A DNA stretch of 64,000 nucleotides, from assembly GCA_947247005.1 (NCBI GenBank), contig OX365948.1, positions 7,502,001-7,566,000 on the forward strand, in the 5' to 3' direction. Made by a program: the position numbers and the translations under genes. The stretch is from Spisula solida. Taxonomy: Eukaryota > Mollusca > Bivalvia > Venerida > Mactridae. Of the stretch, positions 1 through 12,465 are shown in pieces; position 1 is the stretch's first letter, and each line of letters begins with the position of its first letter. Below the pieces are notes generated by a model. It was given only the letters and a program-made list of their open reading frames with translations, was not told the origin of the DNA and searched no databases.

Positions 1-95
1 CCACATGGTCAAGTGGGTAGGACATCTTCCTTGGGAGACGAAGGTCGAAGGTTTGAATGTCAGTAGATGTATGTTCTGATATAGCTGGTTGTTGA
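1..95 (+). repeat. tRNA-like SINE remnant
   Basis: The segment carries a Pol III A-box-like stretch near 7-20 (TGGTCAAGTGGG) and a B-box-like stretch near 48-60 (GGTTTGAATGTC), about 40 bases apart, as in a tRNA-derived SINE head. No matching acceptor stem is visible, so this is not an intact tRNA gene. The family is unknown and the element is cut by the window edge. Confidence 0.3.
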
Positions 96-499
96 GCCAC
101 AAGCCAGTTGAATAACCCAAATGGTTACCTACCAAAATAACTGTCTCTAGTAAGGATGTAAATGTGCATAGAATGACTAGATGTCTCATAAGCTAACTTG
201 GCTGACCCTTTAAAATATGATCAATTGGCTTTATGTAGAAATGCAACACTACATCAATGCTGAGTTTCAGTCTTATAAATGATGTAGATATGTTAGATAT
301 AAATCAGTGTGTATGCTTGTGTAACTGTATACATGTGCATCAGACTGCTCCTTATTTTAATTTTACCTGAATGATTTTCTTTGTGGTAGTTGCTAGTTTT
401 ATTATTGAAATATATTTGACCATTTGTAGATAGAATCTTATTGATTTTAAACATTGTTTCATTTTGTTTTTTTGCTCCACTGTTCATAGAATAAGGGGA

Positions 500-1800
500 G
501 CTATTGCAGTCACCAAGCGTCGGCGTCGGTGTTACACTTTTGTTAAAGTTTAGGTACAGGTTTTTTAACCTCTTATATTCTCTAAGTCCTTTGGGATATT
601 GCTTTAATACTTTGCATACTTGTTTGCCACCATGACCCCAACCCATATGCAAGAGTAGGTAACTCTATCAAGCAGTTTGTTGAAATTATGCCCCCTGTTG
701 GACTTGTAAATGCAAATGTTAAAGTTTAGGTACAGGTTTTTTAACCCCTAATATCTTCAAAGTGCATTGACATATTGCTTTGATACTTTGCATACATGTT
801 CACCATCATGACCCAAACATATAAACAGGGGTAGGTAACTCTATCAAGCATTTTGTTGAAATTATGCCCCCTTTATTCAACTTAGTGCAAATGTTAAAGT
901 TTAGGTACAGGTTTTTTTCACCTCTAATATTTTCAAAGTGCATTCACATATTGCTATGCATATTTGTTCTCCATCATGACCCCAATCCCTACACAGGGGT
1001 TGGTAACTAGATCAAGCATTTTGTTGAAATTATGCCCCCTGTTGGACTTTGAAATGCAAATGTTAAAGTTTAGGTACGGGTTTTTTAACCTCTAATATCT
1101 TCGAAGTGCATTGACATATTGCTTTGATACTTTGCATACTTGTTCACCATCATGAACCCAACCCATACACAGGGGTAGGTAACTCTTTTAAGCATTTTGG
1201 TGAAATTATGCCCCCTTTTTCAACTTAGTGCAAATGTTAAAGTTTAGTTACAGGTTTTTTCACTTCTAATATTTTCAAAGTGCATTCACATATTGCTATG
1301 CATACTTGTTCTCCATCATGAACCCAACCCCTACACAGGGGTAGGTAACTCTTTCAAGCATTTTGTTGAAATTATTCCCTCTGTTAGACTTAGAAATGCA
1401 AATGTTAAATTTAGGTACAGGTCTTTTAACCTCTAATATGTTCAAAGTGCATTGGTATGTTGCTTTGATACGTTGCATACTTGTTCACCATCATGACCCC
1501 AACCCCTACACAGGAGAAAACAACTATTTAGCATTTTGTTGAAATTATGCCCCCTTTTGGACTAAGAATTGTGCTTATTTGTTAACCTTCATGACCAAGA
1601 GGACCTACACATGAGTAGGTAACGGTCCTGCATAATTTGTCCAAATTATCCCCCTTTTTGAATTAGAAGCCCCAACTTCTACACAGCAGAGGTAAATGCT
1701 GCTGTTATGAAGCATTTTGTTTTGAATATATAATGATTGTACTATCCCAGCATGGTGCTGCGAATAGTGGAGCGCGCTGTTCTTGGACAGCTCTTGTTCA
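500..1800 (+). mobile_element. non-autonomous element with ~170-176 bp tandem core
   Basis: Six full units begin with TGTTAAAGTTTAGGTACAGG-like sequence at about 541, 717, 892, 1061, 1235 and 1403. Spacing is 168-176 bp, and a decayed seventh unit runs to about 1650. Each unit contains a TTATGCCCCCT-type motif and a GTAGGTAACT motif. A CGTCGGCGTCGG simple repeat lies just 5' (about 518-530). On the 3' side, at 1776-1791, a small hairpin (GCTGT...ACAGC) is followed directly by CTCTTGTT. This layout of microsatellite, tandem core, terminal hairpin and CTTGTT resembles the bivalve pearl/HINE (Helentron-related) elements. The family assignment is inference. Minus-strand open frames here are by-products of the repeat. 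Confidence 0.6.
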
Positions 1801-2281
1801 TTTAATGCAATTTAACATTAATTTTATAGTTAATTATTAGTATTTTAAATTGGCAGGGTATAACTAGATATTCATGGGTCATTTTGATAATTTTGTGCTA
1901 GATTTTATCATTTTATATACTTAGCTAATTATGACACAGGTCTATAATTTAAAGAAAGTTGGATACTCATGGAATAATAGACATATAAGGGGATAAAAAT
2001 GGGCAAATCTAGAGTCAATTTAAACCCCAAGTAATACTAGCAGATGACAATTTACATACTGATGCTCACACTTAAAGTTTGATAAATGCTTTCAAATTGC
2101 TGAATTTTTTTTTTGTATCCAAACTTGAATTAACTGGTTGTACCAATGTCAGGATAATATGACCGGGTAGTCTCTATAAAAATAGTGAGGGAAATGCATG
2201 TACTGTAGGTTTTAGGGAGGGAATTTAAGCACAACATTTAAAGCAAAGAAAAAATAAGCCTGTAACAACAATAATGTGTGT

Positions 2282-2498
2282 TACCGTAGACCAACAAATT
2301 ATTTCGTGTGATTCGAGTTCTTGGAATTCGCGAGTGGTACAAATTCCCGAAATTAAATATCTGTGAAGATGTTCTAAACTAGACAAACATGTCTCATTTA
2401 TGGTAGGCTTTAAACGCGAATATTTGTAGCTGCAAATATGCAGGCGATCAGAAAAATGCGATAAATTTGTAAACGAGAAATTAAGTTGGTTTACAGTA
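2282..2498. mobile_element. MITE-like element, imperfect TIRs
   Basis: The left end TACCGTAGACCAACAAATT (from 2282) and the right end (to 2498), read on the other strand as TACTGTAAACCAACTTAATT, match over about 20 bases. The 217 bp between holds CpG-bearing motifs with AAATTCGCGA-like character and no coding potential. It looks like a relative of the element at 9902-10271, which also starts with TACTGTAAA. No clear target-site duplication was found. Confidence 0.45.
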
Positions 2499-3235
2499 GT
2501 TAGTTATAAATATGTAATGTTATAAAAGGTCAGATAGAGTCAGGTAATGTCTCATATTATTTAAGCATCTGCATTTCCCGAAGTTTACATACACATACCT
2601 GATTGTTTATTGTTATTATTTCATGAATTTCATTGATAAGTTAAAAGGGTGCAACATGACTATATGTAATTTTTGTATGCCAAAAAAAAAATATGTGGCT
2701 TATTTGTATGAAATAGCATTCACATTGGCAAGAAAAGGTACATTCTAGTTTGTTGTAGTTGGTATATGTTGGATTTTTATTTAAAAAATGCAATGTTGTT
2801 TGGAAAATAAAAGTTCAATTTGGAGCTTGGGATTCAAAATAATAGAGAAGAGATAGAGATTAGGAATTTTATATGTCACTTGAAATGTAAATTTTAGAAT
2901 TTCTATTCAATACATTATGAGTTGTTTTACAGGATATGGTTTTACCAAGTAAAACAGTAGGGTAACACAGACATCTTTGTTCAAAACAGTGATGCAGCTA
3001 ATTACTGTGTTTTTGTGTGTAGTGCTTTGTTGTCAGATATATGTATAAGTAAGATATTAAGATTTTAAGAAATATTAATGGGCAAAAATTATTTACAGGA
3101 AATGAGAAGTTTTTATTGAGCTGCTCTCAATGAGGTTTCATATTCACTGAAAATAGACTTAAAATAGTGTTTTTAATTTTTAGGGGATTGAATTAATTAG
3201 TGTGACAGCCTTTTAGTAAGGTGTTACTGAATATA

Positions 3236-3315
3236 AGGATAATGATCACAGGATAGTGTGCCCTACTCCTGGTCCATAGGTTATATGGGCTTGAATCCTG
3301 CTTTGGGCGTAGCTA
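3236..3315 (+). repeat. tRNA-like SINE fragment
   Basis: GGGCTTGAATCCTGC near 3287-3301 resembles a Pol III B box, and AGGATAGTGTGCC lies about 40 bases upstream. The full cloverleaf cannot be drawn. Probably a decayed SINE head. Confidence 0.25.
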
Positions 3316-3695
3316 AATCTAAATCATAACAATCCAAGAAATAGGTGTGAATACTGGTTTCACATCGTATAAACAAGTCAACTTTATCGGTTTTCGCAAG
3401 AAGTCATTCACATTGAATAGTATAGTATCCCAATAAGTCATACAGTGACCATAAGTTAAATGTGCTTTTGCTCGCAATAAGTCAAAAATATTTAATTGTA
3501 TACTGTATCTCTCCTAATAAGTCATACAGTGATAAGGTTTATACGCTGGGGGTTTGGTTATAAGGTACTTAGTAGCACTTATCATAAATCTTTTAAAAAT
3601 TGATGCAAAAGAAATAAGGATAATTTTTAAATGTTTACCGGGTACCTGTATCTTATGCATAGGTTCATAATTAACATCAAAGGTTGCCTTTGCAG

Positions 3696-3868
3696 ACTTC
3701 AATTAGCAGAGGATATGATGCAGACAAGTGTAGCATTGATGAAACTGTGTCAACCAAGTAACAGTTACTTCAGGTTGTTGGCCGCGGCAACTCTCGGAAC
3801 ATTCTACAAAATTACAGAGAAACCCAAAGAATGTATAATGATATTAAAGAATGTGGTGGATAATGTTG
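3696..3868 (+). CDS. internal coding exon, unrecognised helical protein (penultimate exon)
   Basis: A clean exon: TTTGCAG acceptor ends at 3695 and a consensus GTAAGT donor begins at 3869. It reads ...LQLAEDMMQTSVALMKL... through ...ECIMILKNVVDNV, amphipathic and helix-rich, similar in texture to TPR or ARM/HEAT repeats. The exon begins with the last base of a codon and ends after the first base of one (phase 1). The next exon at 7984 restores the frame exactly (G+AG = Glu), which supports a real splice pair. I do not recognise the protein. The residues before LQLAED belong to the intron. Earlier exons were not found, so only the C-terminal part of the protein is visible. Confidence 0.72.
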
Positions 3869-3991
3869 GTAAGTACTCTGATATCCTCATACATCCTCGT
3901 ACAGTAGGCCAAACATTTCCATTTTAAGGTAGATGGGACTTTTTGAAAATTTTACTGCCTGAAGTGAATGGAACCCAAACAGCAGGTTTTT

Positions 3992-4209
3992 ACAAAGCAT
4001 CTTGAGGGAAAACTTTAATATTTTGACTTAAGTTAAAAAGTTGAACTGCACATATTTCCCAAGAAACTAAGAATAACCCATGTTTTCTTTGTGATTATTA
4101 TTTTAGCTCTTATACAATGTCAAAAAATGATAATCTTGATTTTCCTGTTAAGCTGATACACTGAGAAATGTTAAGAAAAGTTTAAGTTTTCACTTAAGAT
4201 GCTTTGTGA
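3992..4209. mobile_element. MITE-like element (GCATCTTAAG-type TIRs)
   Basis: ACAAAGCATCTTGAGGGAAA at the left end and TTTTCACTTAAGATGCTTTG at the right are imperfect inverted copies of each other. The right end recurs at 59880-59912 with nearly identical sequence, so this is a dispersed family. No coding capacity. Confidence 0.5.
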
Positions 4210-4960
4210 ATACCACCCGTGTTAACTTAAAATTAAAAAACTGTGGCCTGGTGTGTGAAGTTCACTACTAAATATTGGTAAGGGTAATACACCGATGGAT
4301 GATAATGTTTAACCCTTTACTACATATAGACTTATCATTTATTTACTTACTCTATCCTGATACTACACTGTAGATACACTCTGTATAGCAATACAATGTA
4401 ACTTTGTCATCAGCACTAAAGTCTACAAATGCAAGGCGAAAATTGCTTCGCTTCAAAAACAAAATTAGCTAGAATTGTAACCTTTAGTGATGTCAAATTC
4501 TACATTGTAAACTGGGGCCTTGAATTACAACTAATACTTGCACTTAGAACTGAAAATGAAAAGTATGAAAATTCACACTTTCAAGGTTCATTACGATTAC
4601 ATTTGAGTGCAAGATTGTGTGATAACATTGAATTTGTACAATATGTTATTTGTGGTTTGTTTTCTTGTGTATTTTAAATCATTGGAAGAGAAAATTGTAA
4701 TTTATTTAGACTGAGTTTAGAGTGTGACAATCTGTTTCTAAAGTTACCTCTACCGTATAATTCATTAATATAAATATTAAACGCAAAAGAAAATGTACTA
4801 AATGTTTTGCTTTCAACACTCATTTAACATTCCCATACATTTTCCATATCTAGAGTAGACATTAATGCTTGCACCTGTATGTCCGAGTGCTGGTTTGAAG
4901 TTTTTCTAATCAATGCAGGCCCTGTTGGATTGTTGACACTTAACACATGTTGGCCAAGTC

Positions 4961-5478
4961 AAAGACCTAAATATACAAAGATTGGAAAAATCTACCAAAT
5001 CTCACAATATCTCGCGGCAGTCTTCTGAAATCTCGCGAAATCTCGTTTGTTATTAATACCTTATATCTCCTGTTTTAATATACATAGGAAAAAACTAATA
5101 CTTTAATACAATAGATTTATTATTCTGCTTTAAAATGATACCTAATTTATTGAAATCAGTCAAGGAATAAAACAATATACCTCAAAGAGCCAGACCTACT
5201 ATCATTTTAATGGAAATTCCAATTTTATCAGAAAAAATAGTTCAAAATATCCAATTTGCCTCATTCAAACAATAATTTTCTGAATTCTACAAGAGATAGA
5301 AAAAAATAAGTTACATCATTCAGTAGAAGAAACTTAGCTCTTCAAAATGATATATTGTTCATTAAAAAAGGATGACAAACAAAAGCGTGCATGCAAAATA
5401 TCCGAGTCTGCTGCATGCTATTTTGCAGTTTCTCTCCGTTTTCAATTAAGTGTCCAATCTGTGTATATTTAGGTCTTT
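4961..5478. mobile_element. MITE with 26-bp TIRs and 9-bp target duplication
   Basis: The terminal inverted repeats at 4961-4986 and 5453-5478 match at 25 of 26 positions (outer end AAAGACCTAAATATACA). The element is flanked on both sides by the same 9 bases, GGCCAAGTC, at 4952-4960 and 5479-5487. The 518 bp carry no open frame. TIRs plus a 9-bp duplication fit a Mutator-like (MULE) non-autonomous DNA transposon. The superfamily is inferred from duplication length only. Confidence 0.8.
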
Positions 5479-5874
5479 GGCCAAGTCTTAGGATAATGTG
5501 ACTAGGTAGTCACCATATGACTGTAATCCTGTTGGTCTGACTTAAAAATGAACAATGGCAAATTACTGAAAAATTTCATAACCCCACTAAAATACATGAC
5601 TAAACAATTAAGTTACACATTGTATTTTCTAGTTTGTATATTTTTCATGTGATAACATCGTTTCTTTTAGCATTCATGTTGTATACACCAGGTAATTTTG
5701 TGCTAGACCCCTAAATAGTCTTACCCAGTTTTCTAAGTGAATAAGAAAAGAATATTAGAGTAGCATATTTGACTAGACATTTGGATGTGTAGGCGTCAAC
5801 ATTATATGTGTCAAACATATCTAGAAATGTATTTTAGTTATGTCTACTACATATAGCGGGGAGACATATATTGA

Positions 5875-6265
5875 TTGTGTGCTGGACATCAGTCAGTATG
5901 GATGGATAGATGTCTGTCACAAAATTGATCTGCGCTTTTTTTCTTAACAACTGGTTGGATTTCAATGAAACTTTACATGAATGCTTGTGTACAAAGCCTA
6001 GTTGTGTATGATGTCAGAAATTTAAGTTCAAATGATGTTTGCCAATTCTAGTTAATGTCATGAAAGTTTATCTGGGCATGAAGTCAAGCATCAGTGGTTT
6101 TGTTTTTTCTGGAACCTAGATTCAGCAGACTTATGGTCCTTATTATAAACATTTTTTTATAGAAGTTTCTTGTTAGAGCCTACAAAAAGTCTCCATAAGA
6201 AATAATTACAGGCTGACCTGTGTGTTAAATACATATGCCCTTCATGTGTCTGTCTGTAGGATCTG
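5875..6265 (+). repeat. dispersed molluscan-type repeat copy
   Basis: Contains GTGCTGGACATC, CTGTCACAAA, AACAACTGGTTGGATTTC and CAATGAAACTTTACATG in that order. The same order of diverged motifs occurs at 36970-37265. It reads as an old interspersed repeat. Ends are approximate. Confidence 0.4.
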
Positions 6266-6353
6266 AAATTGAAATAATGCTTGAACCTGTTACTGCAATT
6301 TTACTTTCAATTAAATTCTACTTTTAGTTTTGGTTTTACTTACTCAAAGGTTT

Positions 6354-6464
6354 CTGTATTGTCTCCCTTGGTACAATAATGAACATGTCTTTTTGATATA
6401 CCGTGACACAAACAAATACAACATATTTATTACTGTAAGGGCAATCCAAAGGGAGACAATACAG
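6354..6464. mobile_element. short inverted-repeat element around TTGTCTCCCTT
   Basis: CTGTATTGTCTCCCTTGG (6354-6371) pairs with CCAAAGGGAGACAATACAG (6446-6464) over 18 bases with a single-base length difference. A TTGTCTCCCTT core also occurs at 6783 and 47790, which suggests a MITE family end. No target duplication was identified. Confidence 0.45.
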
Positions 6465-7983
6465 GCCCTTTGGATTTACCTGGCAATATATGATATTTCT
6501 TCCATACAGTCAATCTCAAGCCTGCAAGTTTTTTTGTAACCATTTATTAAAGTTTACCAGTTTGCCCCATGTCCTGTTGGTAAATTTAAAGGTAGTCAGT
6601 GTCAAACCACATCAGATTGTCAACCTTTGTTACCTTATCTTCCTTGTTAGAAAAAATTGTACAGTGAATATTATACTATTGTAGTCTGATTTATTTTAAC
6701 TGTTATGAACCATTCCTGGATGAGCAAGAATAAAGTCTGTTTTGCTTATTAGTTGTGGATGATTTGTGACATATATTCTGGATTGTCTCCCTTTTACTAG
6801 AATTCCAAATCTTGTACCATAGAGACAATTTATTGACTGATCAAACCAGGCCACACTGTGGATCATACCTGGCCACTGCACTTCCATTTTGTTTGACCTT
6901 GAAAGTTTGTTTTGTGTGTTTCTGAAGTGTGCATTTTCTACGACTAGTCTTAGCTATTGTTATATTTCCTTTTAGAAGTGTTTTTATTCTCATGTTTACA
7001 ACGTTCATACTTGTAAGAGTTATTGCCCTTTAAGACTTGTTTTTGTTATACTCAAGATGGCCGACTGGTAAACGACAAAGTGGATATTGTCGTACTAATA
7101 TTAAATTTTCGATTTTAATCTGATAGCATTATTACTGGTTTATATATTTATAGGAAAAGATATGGTACATTTCCTTTAAACTTGCATGATGATTGAATAA
7201 TTTTGTATGATAATTTTTTCTTGTATTTCCTCTTCTTGTGGATGGATATATTCCATAGTCAAAAGAGAAAATAATATATAATGCTGGGAATTGACAATCA
7301 GGGTCTACATCACTTGAGTACCTAAAATGGCTACAGGTTTTGGCTCAACTTCTAAGAAAATAAATTCTCAGTATGTAACTTGATACTGGCCGGCCAGCTT
7401 GTTAACTTGAAATACAAAGTTTAACATATACCATAACAAATCGGCATAACTAATGTTGTATAATCTAGTGGACTTTAGGTAATTATGCCCCCTCCCCTTC
7501 GCCATTTGAAGTTAGTTAATGCTTCGATACACCCAACCATGTCTGGAAGATCAGGGCTTCCATTTGTTTGGGAATAGGGGTTTTAAAAAAGCCACATTTT
7601 GAACCTTTAAGATTTTGGTTTGAAGGGTCTTTTTCTCTTAAAATCATATGTATTTCTCCTGTATAATGGTAAAATTGAGTCAAAAGTATCAAAATGACCC
7701 TTCAGATTCCAAAGCTATAGTGGAACCCCTGGTAGATAACTAGAGAACATTTTGTGACCATACAGTCTCTAGACATGGGCAGATAGGTTGGCCAATACCT
7801 GCAGACCCTCAACCATGTGGTGAAGGCAACAGGTCAAAGGTTAAGATTACAGTGATCTTTAATTCAGACTGACTCAAAACATATGGCATATATGGGAACT
7901 TACCCTTGTACATGTTAAGTATAAATAACTTTTATTTGAATGTTATTGTACATTATGTAAAACTTCTATCGTTTATATTACAG

Positions 7984-8267
7984 AGGCATCCGGTGTCTAT
8001 ATGAGATGGGTTCATACTTGCTTCGACAACCTCATCCACACGTTACAGTCCCTCAACATGAACAAACAAGTGGACAGCGTACAGATACAGCTCTCTCATT
8101 GGCTGAGAGAAAATCCCAAACTGGACACAACAATAACCTTAGCAATGCTGAACGAAAAAGCACAACCATTTGATCAATTCATGTCAAATTTCAACGTTTG
8201 GGAAAAGAAGGCAAAGAAAGTTCTCAACTTTGCCAAGGAAATCACTGCAAAAATGGAAAAATTATGA
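7984..8267 (+). CDS. terminal coding exon, unrecognised helical protein
   Basis: Begins after TATTACAG (ending 7983) and continues in frame from the exon ending at 3868. It reads EASGVYMRWVHTCFDNL... and ends ...KKAKKVLNFAKEITAKMEKL before TGA at 8265-8267. The 93-residue tail is charged and helix-rich, with conserved-looking Trp and His residues. It has the base composition of coding sequence, unlike its AT-rich surroundings. No catalytic or metal-binding motif is visible. It may be the C-terminus of an ARM/HEAT- or TPR-type scaffold protein, but I could not name it. A polyadenylation signal AATAAA lies at 8565-8570, about 300 bases downstream. Confidence 0.75.
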
Positions 8268-8564
8268 GATCATTGACTATTCCCGGCTCATTGTACCGGT
8301 ACACTTAAGTATAGAGGTCTCTGTTAAAAAGCATATGTTTGTGATGATGCTAATGCTTCTACCATCTACAATACTAGTAGTTTATGTCACTTCTTATAGT
8401 TAACAAATATTCATCATTTAACTCTTTGCTCCATACACCCCATGTTAATTTACGATATTAAGATTGTGTTCACATCTCCATTCACATTATTGGAAAATAA
8501 TTGGCATGGACATGATGATGTGATAGGGATGTGATTTGGGTTATATATGGAGTAAAGGATGAAC

Positions 8565-8570
8565 AATAAA
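8565..8570 (+). terminator. candidate polyadenylation signal
   Basis: First AATAAA after the stop codon at 8267. It is the simplest 3' end for the gene whose last exon is 7984-8267. No transcript data. Confidence 0.4.
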
Positions 8571-9174
8571 ACCTCTTATCATACGACCACCAATGGGAAG
8601 AAGAAAGTCAAACCTTTGTTGTGAGACGGTCCTAATATCAAGTAAAATTATAAATAAATCCATTAAAAAGTGGTCTAAATTTCCAGGTGGTTTTAAAGTG
8701 AGGTTTATGCTGTATATGATTGATTGTTCAGATTATTGTGTTGTAATCTACAACTGTTCACAATGACAAGAATTGGTATACTACTGTTAAATCCTTGTTT
8801 TTTAGGAGATCAATTTTAATGGATTTTACAAATGAACACTACCACAAAGTCAAATTTCCTCCTTAAATCAACCTCAGAAACATGCAACAAGGATTTTCCC
8901 TTGAAGTCATTTAAAAGTGTTCTTACCAAAATTCGACAAAATTTATGCCCTAAAAAAGAAAATATTTTATAATAAATTTTTCATTATTGCTGTCTTTTTA
9001 TGCTGTTTGTTCTAATATATAATATGGCTATAACTCTTCCAAATACAGTTTAACCTTTGTAGAGCAGCCACCTTGGGAAATAACAGACATGGCTATGGAT
9101 GAGAGATTATTTCTGTTAAGAGGTTAAATTGATACTATCAATAAACTGCCGGAAAAAATAATACTGCTGGTGAA

Positions 9175-9250
9175 AAGTTGGAGGTTGTGGTACGAGTGTG
9201 GATTTGTGACCTGGCAATCCCGGTTTGAAGCTTGGTCTTCACAGCAGCTC
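9175..9250 (+). repeat. tRNA-like SINE fragment
   Basis: GACCTGGCAATCCCGGTTTGAAGC has a B-box-like part (GGTTTGAAGC) with an A-box-like GGTACGAGTGTGG upstream. No closing acceptor stem. Weak. Confidence 0.2.
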
Positions 9251-9901
9251 ATACTGTTCCATGAAAATTGGACAACAATGTCAATTTTTCCTCCACATGT
9301 GGATTGGTTGCTGGTTTTGTATGGAAAGCCAGTTAGTACTGATTATACAGTCTAGGAAAACTTTGTGAATTGAATCAGTCCCTGTATATAACAGAATCAT
9401 TGTATTGAGAAATGCTGTTTAACAGGAATACACAAAGCAAAGATAGGGTGTTGCTGTATATAGGTCCCCTTTGGAGAGGTTGCACTGTATGAACATGTAC
9501 TTTACATATTGGTCAGCAATGATAAGAAAGTAAATCACTGCTAAGCCATTCTTATCATTATAGACTCCTTTGATACTGTACAATATGCGTTCTTCTATTC
9601 ATGTGTTCTTCCATCAAGATCCTGTACTATTGCAGTTGTATATTATACATGCAAATCATTTTCAAATGAAAACATTTTATTAAACAGTTTTGGTGTCATA
9701 TGATCAAACTATGGTAATATAACACTTGATAGGGTTGAATATATAATGTCTTGTGTCTCAGATATCTTTGTCATGGTTTAAACTGGTGATATTTTACCTT
9801 ATTCATGTGACTGACACAAATATGCAGCATATACACTGGCTCGGATAATGTGAAAAATTGACTGATGATGTTAGAAAAGAAATACACATTTAAGTACGGT
9901 T

Positions 9902-10271
9902 ATACTGTAAAATCATTCATATTCGTTGGGGATTTAATTGCATGGATTTCATGAATGACCCATCCACGAAATTAAATTCGCAATGAATATAATTATACCA
10001 GTAAAAATGTCATGTTTACATTGACTGCCTAGTTGCTTTCAAGTTCAGGCAGGTAAAACACCTATTGGTTTTTTGGAAAGTTTAAGGGTATATCAAGGTG
10101 TAGTAAAACTATTATTGTATCTTTTTATGTTGGAATGGTTACTGCTAATTTGTGAGAATTTTGATCTTGCAATTTTTCATAAAATCATAAATCCCTACGT
10201 TCCCACAAAATAATCTTTTTCACCAAAACCACGAAATTTTGTCCCATTGGAAATAAATGATTTTACTGTAT
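9902..10271. mobile_element. MITE, TIR TACTGTAAAATCATT
   Basis: ATACTGTAAAATCATTCAT (9902-9920) is mirrored by ATAAATGATTTTACTGTAT (10253-10271), with two or three mismatches. The 370 bp interior contains CACGAAATT-type motifs in both orientations, as expected for a palindromic MITE. No coding frame. Confidence 0.6.
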
Positions 10272-11445
10272 GCAATGAAGTCTTGTTTATTTTATGACAA
10301 GGGTATTAACATATTTGAGCATGATTTTCATTTATTGCATGATAATATACGTCTTATATTTGTCTGAAAGGTTAAATTACATAATTCAAAATGTCAGTGT
10401 ATTTTTGTTGTTGAATGATTATGCTATATATTAATCATGATGGAATGTTTGTCTGCGTGTGAAGTTCTATTTGTCCTGACTTCATGTATCAGCAGAGTTA
10501 TGGTCCATTTTTGAACACTTTCATGGTGAAGTATTTAACAAATGTATTCTTTTTAAAGGGTGCTGTGGAAAAACTGCTGTAAATTATTTTCTGTTCTATA
10601 TTATAGCTTGTAGACTATGTTGCCCTCTAACTTTTGGTGACACATTGAGTTCTATATGAGAATACATAAGAAGGCTGCTAGCTTTACAACAGCTGGTGTT
10701 TGCTTATTTGATGGAATCAATATATTGTCTGCAACATGCCGTGCACCAGTTTAACACATAGTTTAGTACAAGAAAATAAATAACTAGATTATCATCACAA
10801 GCCTGTAGCCATGTAGAGGCACAGCAAGCTAAAGAGTTGATGAATGACCAAAATAAGCATATTTTTGGAGCAAAAACACCTGAAAATATGCCCTCCCATT
10901 CTTTCCCTTGCCATTCCCTCCCAAGCTTCCCATGACTCCCAATTTGGTTTAAATAGTATTTATTTTTGTAAACGTATAATAAACATTCATTTACAAAAAT
11001 CAATAACAATTTATAAGGATATTTTGGAGGCTAACTTAGCAGTCAATTTATAATGCCTAATTTAATTATAAACAAGACACATGGTTTTTATATACAAACA
11101 ATTGATATTTAATTGTTTTGAATACATGTATTATAACGGTAAGTATAATTTGGACTGCAATAGGGGTCATACCTTTAATAGGGTAAATTGATTTAATACC
11201 ATTTATTGGCACCATTTATTAATGCAAACAGGTTATTTATGAAATGCATAATATCGGGGTTTACTAGAGTCGGCCCATTTCATATTTGGCACTTATTTTA
11301 AATATCTGTTAATATAAGTGTTGATACAGTAATGTACTGCTTAAATGTGTTTTTAGAAGTTTTAAAACTTCTTTACCAAAGTGAATGCTTCCACTCTGTA
11401 TTTGTTGATATATTATAATACAAGTAATACTTTGTACAAGACTGA

Positions 11446-11536
11446 TTGTTGTTGCTACTGGTGACTGTTGTTGCTATGGGTGATTGTTGTTGCTATGGGT
11501 GACTGTTGTTGCTATGGGTGACTGTTGTTGCTATGG
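11446..11536 (+). repeat. 19-bp minisatellite, about 4.5 copies
   Basis: Unit GACTGTTGTTGCTATGGGT is repeated head to tail with one or two substitutions per copy (ACTGGT versus ATGGGT; ATTG versus ACTG). Non-coding. Confidence 0.85.
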
Positions 11537-12419
11537 GGTTGTTGTATAGTTGTTCTTATATTGGGGAATATTTTTCAATATACCTGTACAGTGTTATTTT
11601 ATGTTTTATTATTTATTAAACATTATTATTCAGCATAATGTTTCCATGTTTTCAACATTGTTGTTAGATTGGCAAATTCAGCTGGCAATTGGGCAAGCGT
11701 CAATATATATTGCGCTGCACTTATCCTAAAGTATTTCAGCTATGGTCATAAAACTTTACTGGAATACATTAGCAGTAATATTTGGAAGTGGTGCAGCCGG
11801 GATTTTGTTTCAGTTGATGATAAAAATTTAAACTTGAATGTTGAGATTCAGAAGAGTAATCAATGTGTCTTGTTTGAAAAACCAGTTTTTTTCATGTGGA
11901 AGTTCATTGTTGGAACTTGAACAGTCGGGTCTCGATACCATGGCATATTTATTAGTTTACCGACATCATTCTCATTTGTATCAATTCAGTTTCTTCTTCT
12001 GCATTCAATTTTCTATAGCCGTTCATATCTTCAGTTTGGATGCGGTGATGAACAGCACCGTCTTTTGTACTAGTTGCAGGAATTTCCCCTCAGCTTGGTC
12101 TTGAAGCCAAACTTCCTGGCAACATTTTGCTTGGAAACAAATAGCACCATTGTATCGAAACCTGACTCCATTGCTATTATCTGTGATATTTTTCTTCATG
12201 TGTTAATATTTAAAGAGATGGAAATGATATTCATGTTATGTTTCTGCTTTATTTATTGATGTACAGATAGACAACTTTTTGTGTCAAAAATGTTTTTTGT
12301 AAGGATTGATGGATTCAACCCATGTTGTGTATGCATGAATAGGATGACAAAAATATTTAAATACAGATCCAATTCAGTCTTGATTGCAATCCCGTAACCA
12401 TTTGGACTTGCACTGCCAT

Positions 12420-12465
12420 GACTGGCAAGTGACCTAGGGTTCTTTGCGCTCTCTTGTTTGTTGAA
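12420..12465 (+). mobile_element. solo 3' end of the CTCTTGTT element family
   Basis: GCAAGTGACCTAGGGTTCTT...GCTCTCTTGTTT is a decayed version of the 3' terminus of the element at 50048-51053 (GTGAGCGACCTAGGGCCC...CTCTTGTT). The rest of that element is not recognisable upstream. Confidence 0.45.

Larger units (their letters stand above)
1801..3695. other. probable intron sequence upstream of exon 3696
   Basis: AT-rich sequence with no supported exon. It holds a MITE-like inverted-repeat element (2282-2498) and a tRNA-like piece near 3240-3310. Because the exon at 3696 starts after a good acceptor in phase 2, the gene must have earlier exons. None is convincing in this stretch, so they probably lie outside the window. 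Confidence 0.35.
3869..7983 (+). other. intron between the two C-terminal exons
   Basis: A 4.1 kb phase-1 intron, GTAAGT at the 5' end and ...TTACAG at the 3' end. It contains three inverted-repeat elements (3992-4209, 4961-5478, 6354-6464) and a divergent dispersed repeat near 5880-6260. Several 60-80 residue open frames inside have no splice or family support. Confidence 0.6.

Noticed and set aside
293..652. 119-codon minus-strand open frame
   Set aside because: It overlaps the tandem-core element and its left flank, has no motif, and its composition matches non-coding repeat.
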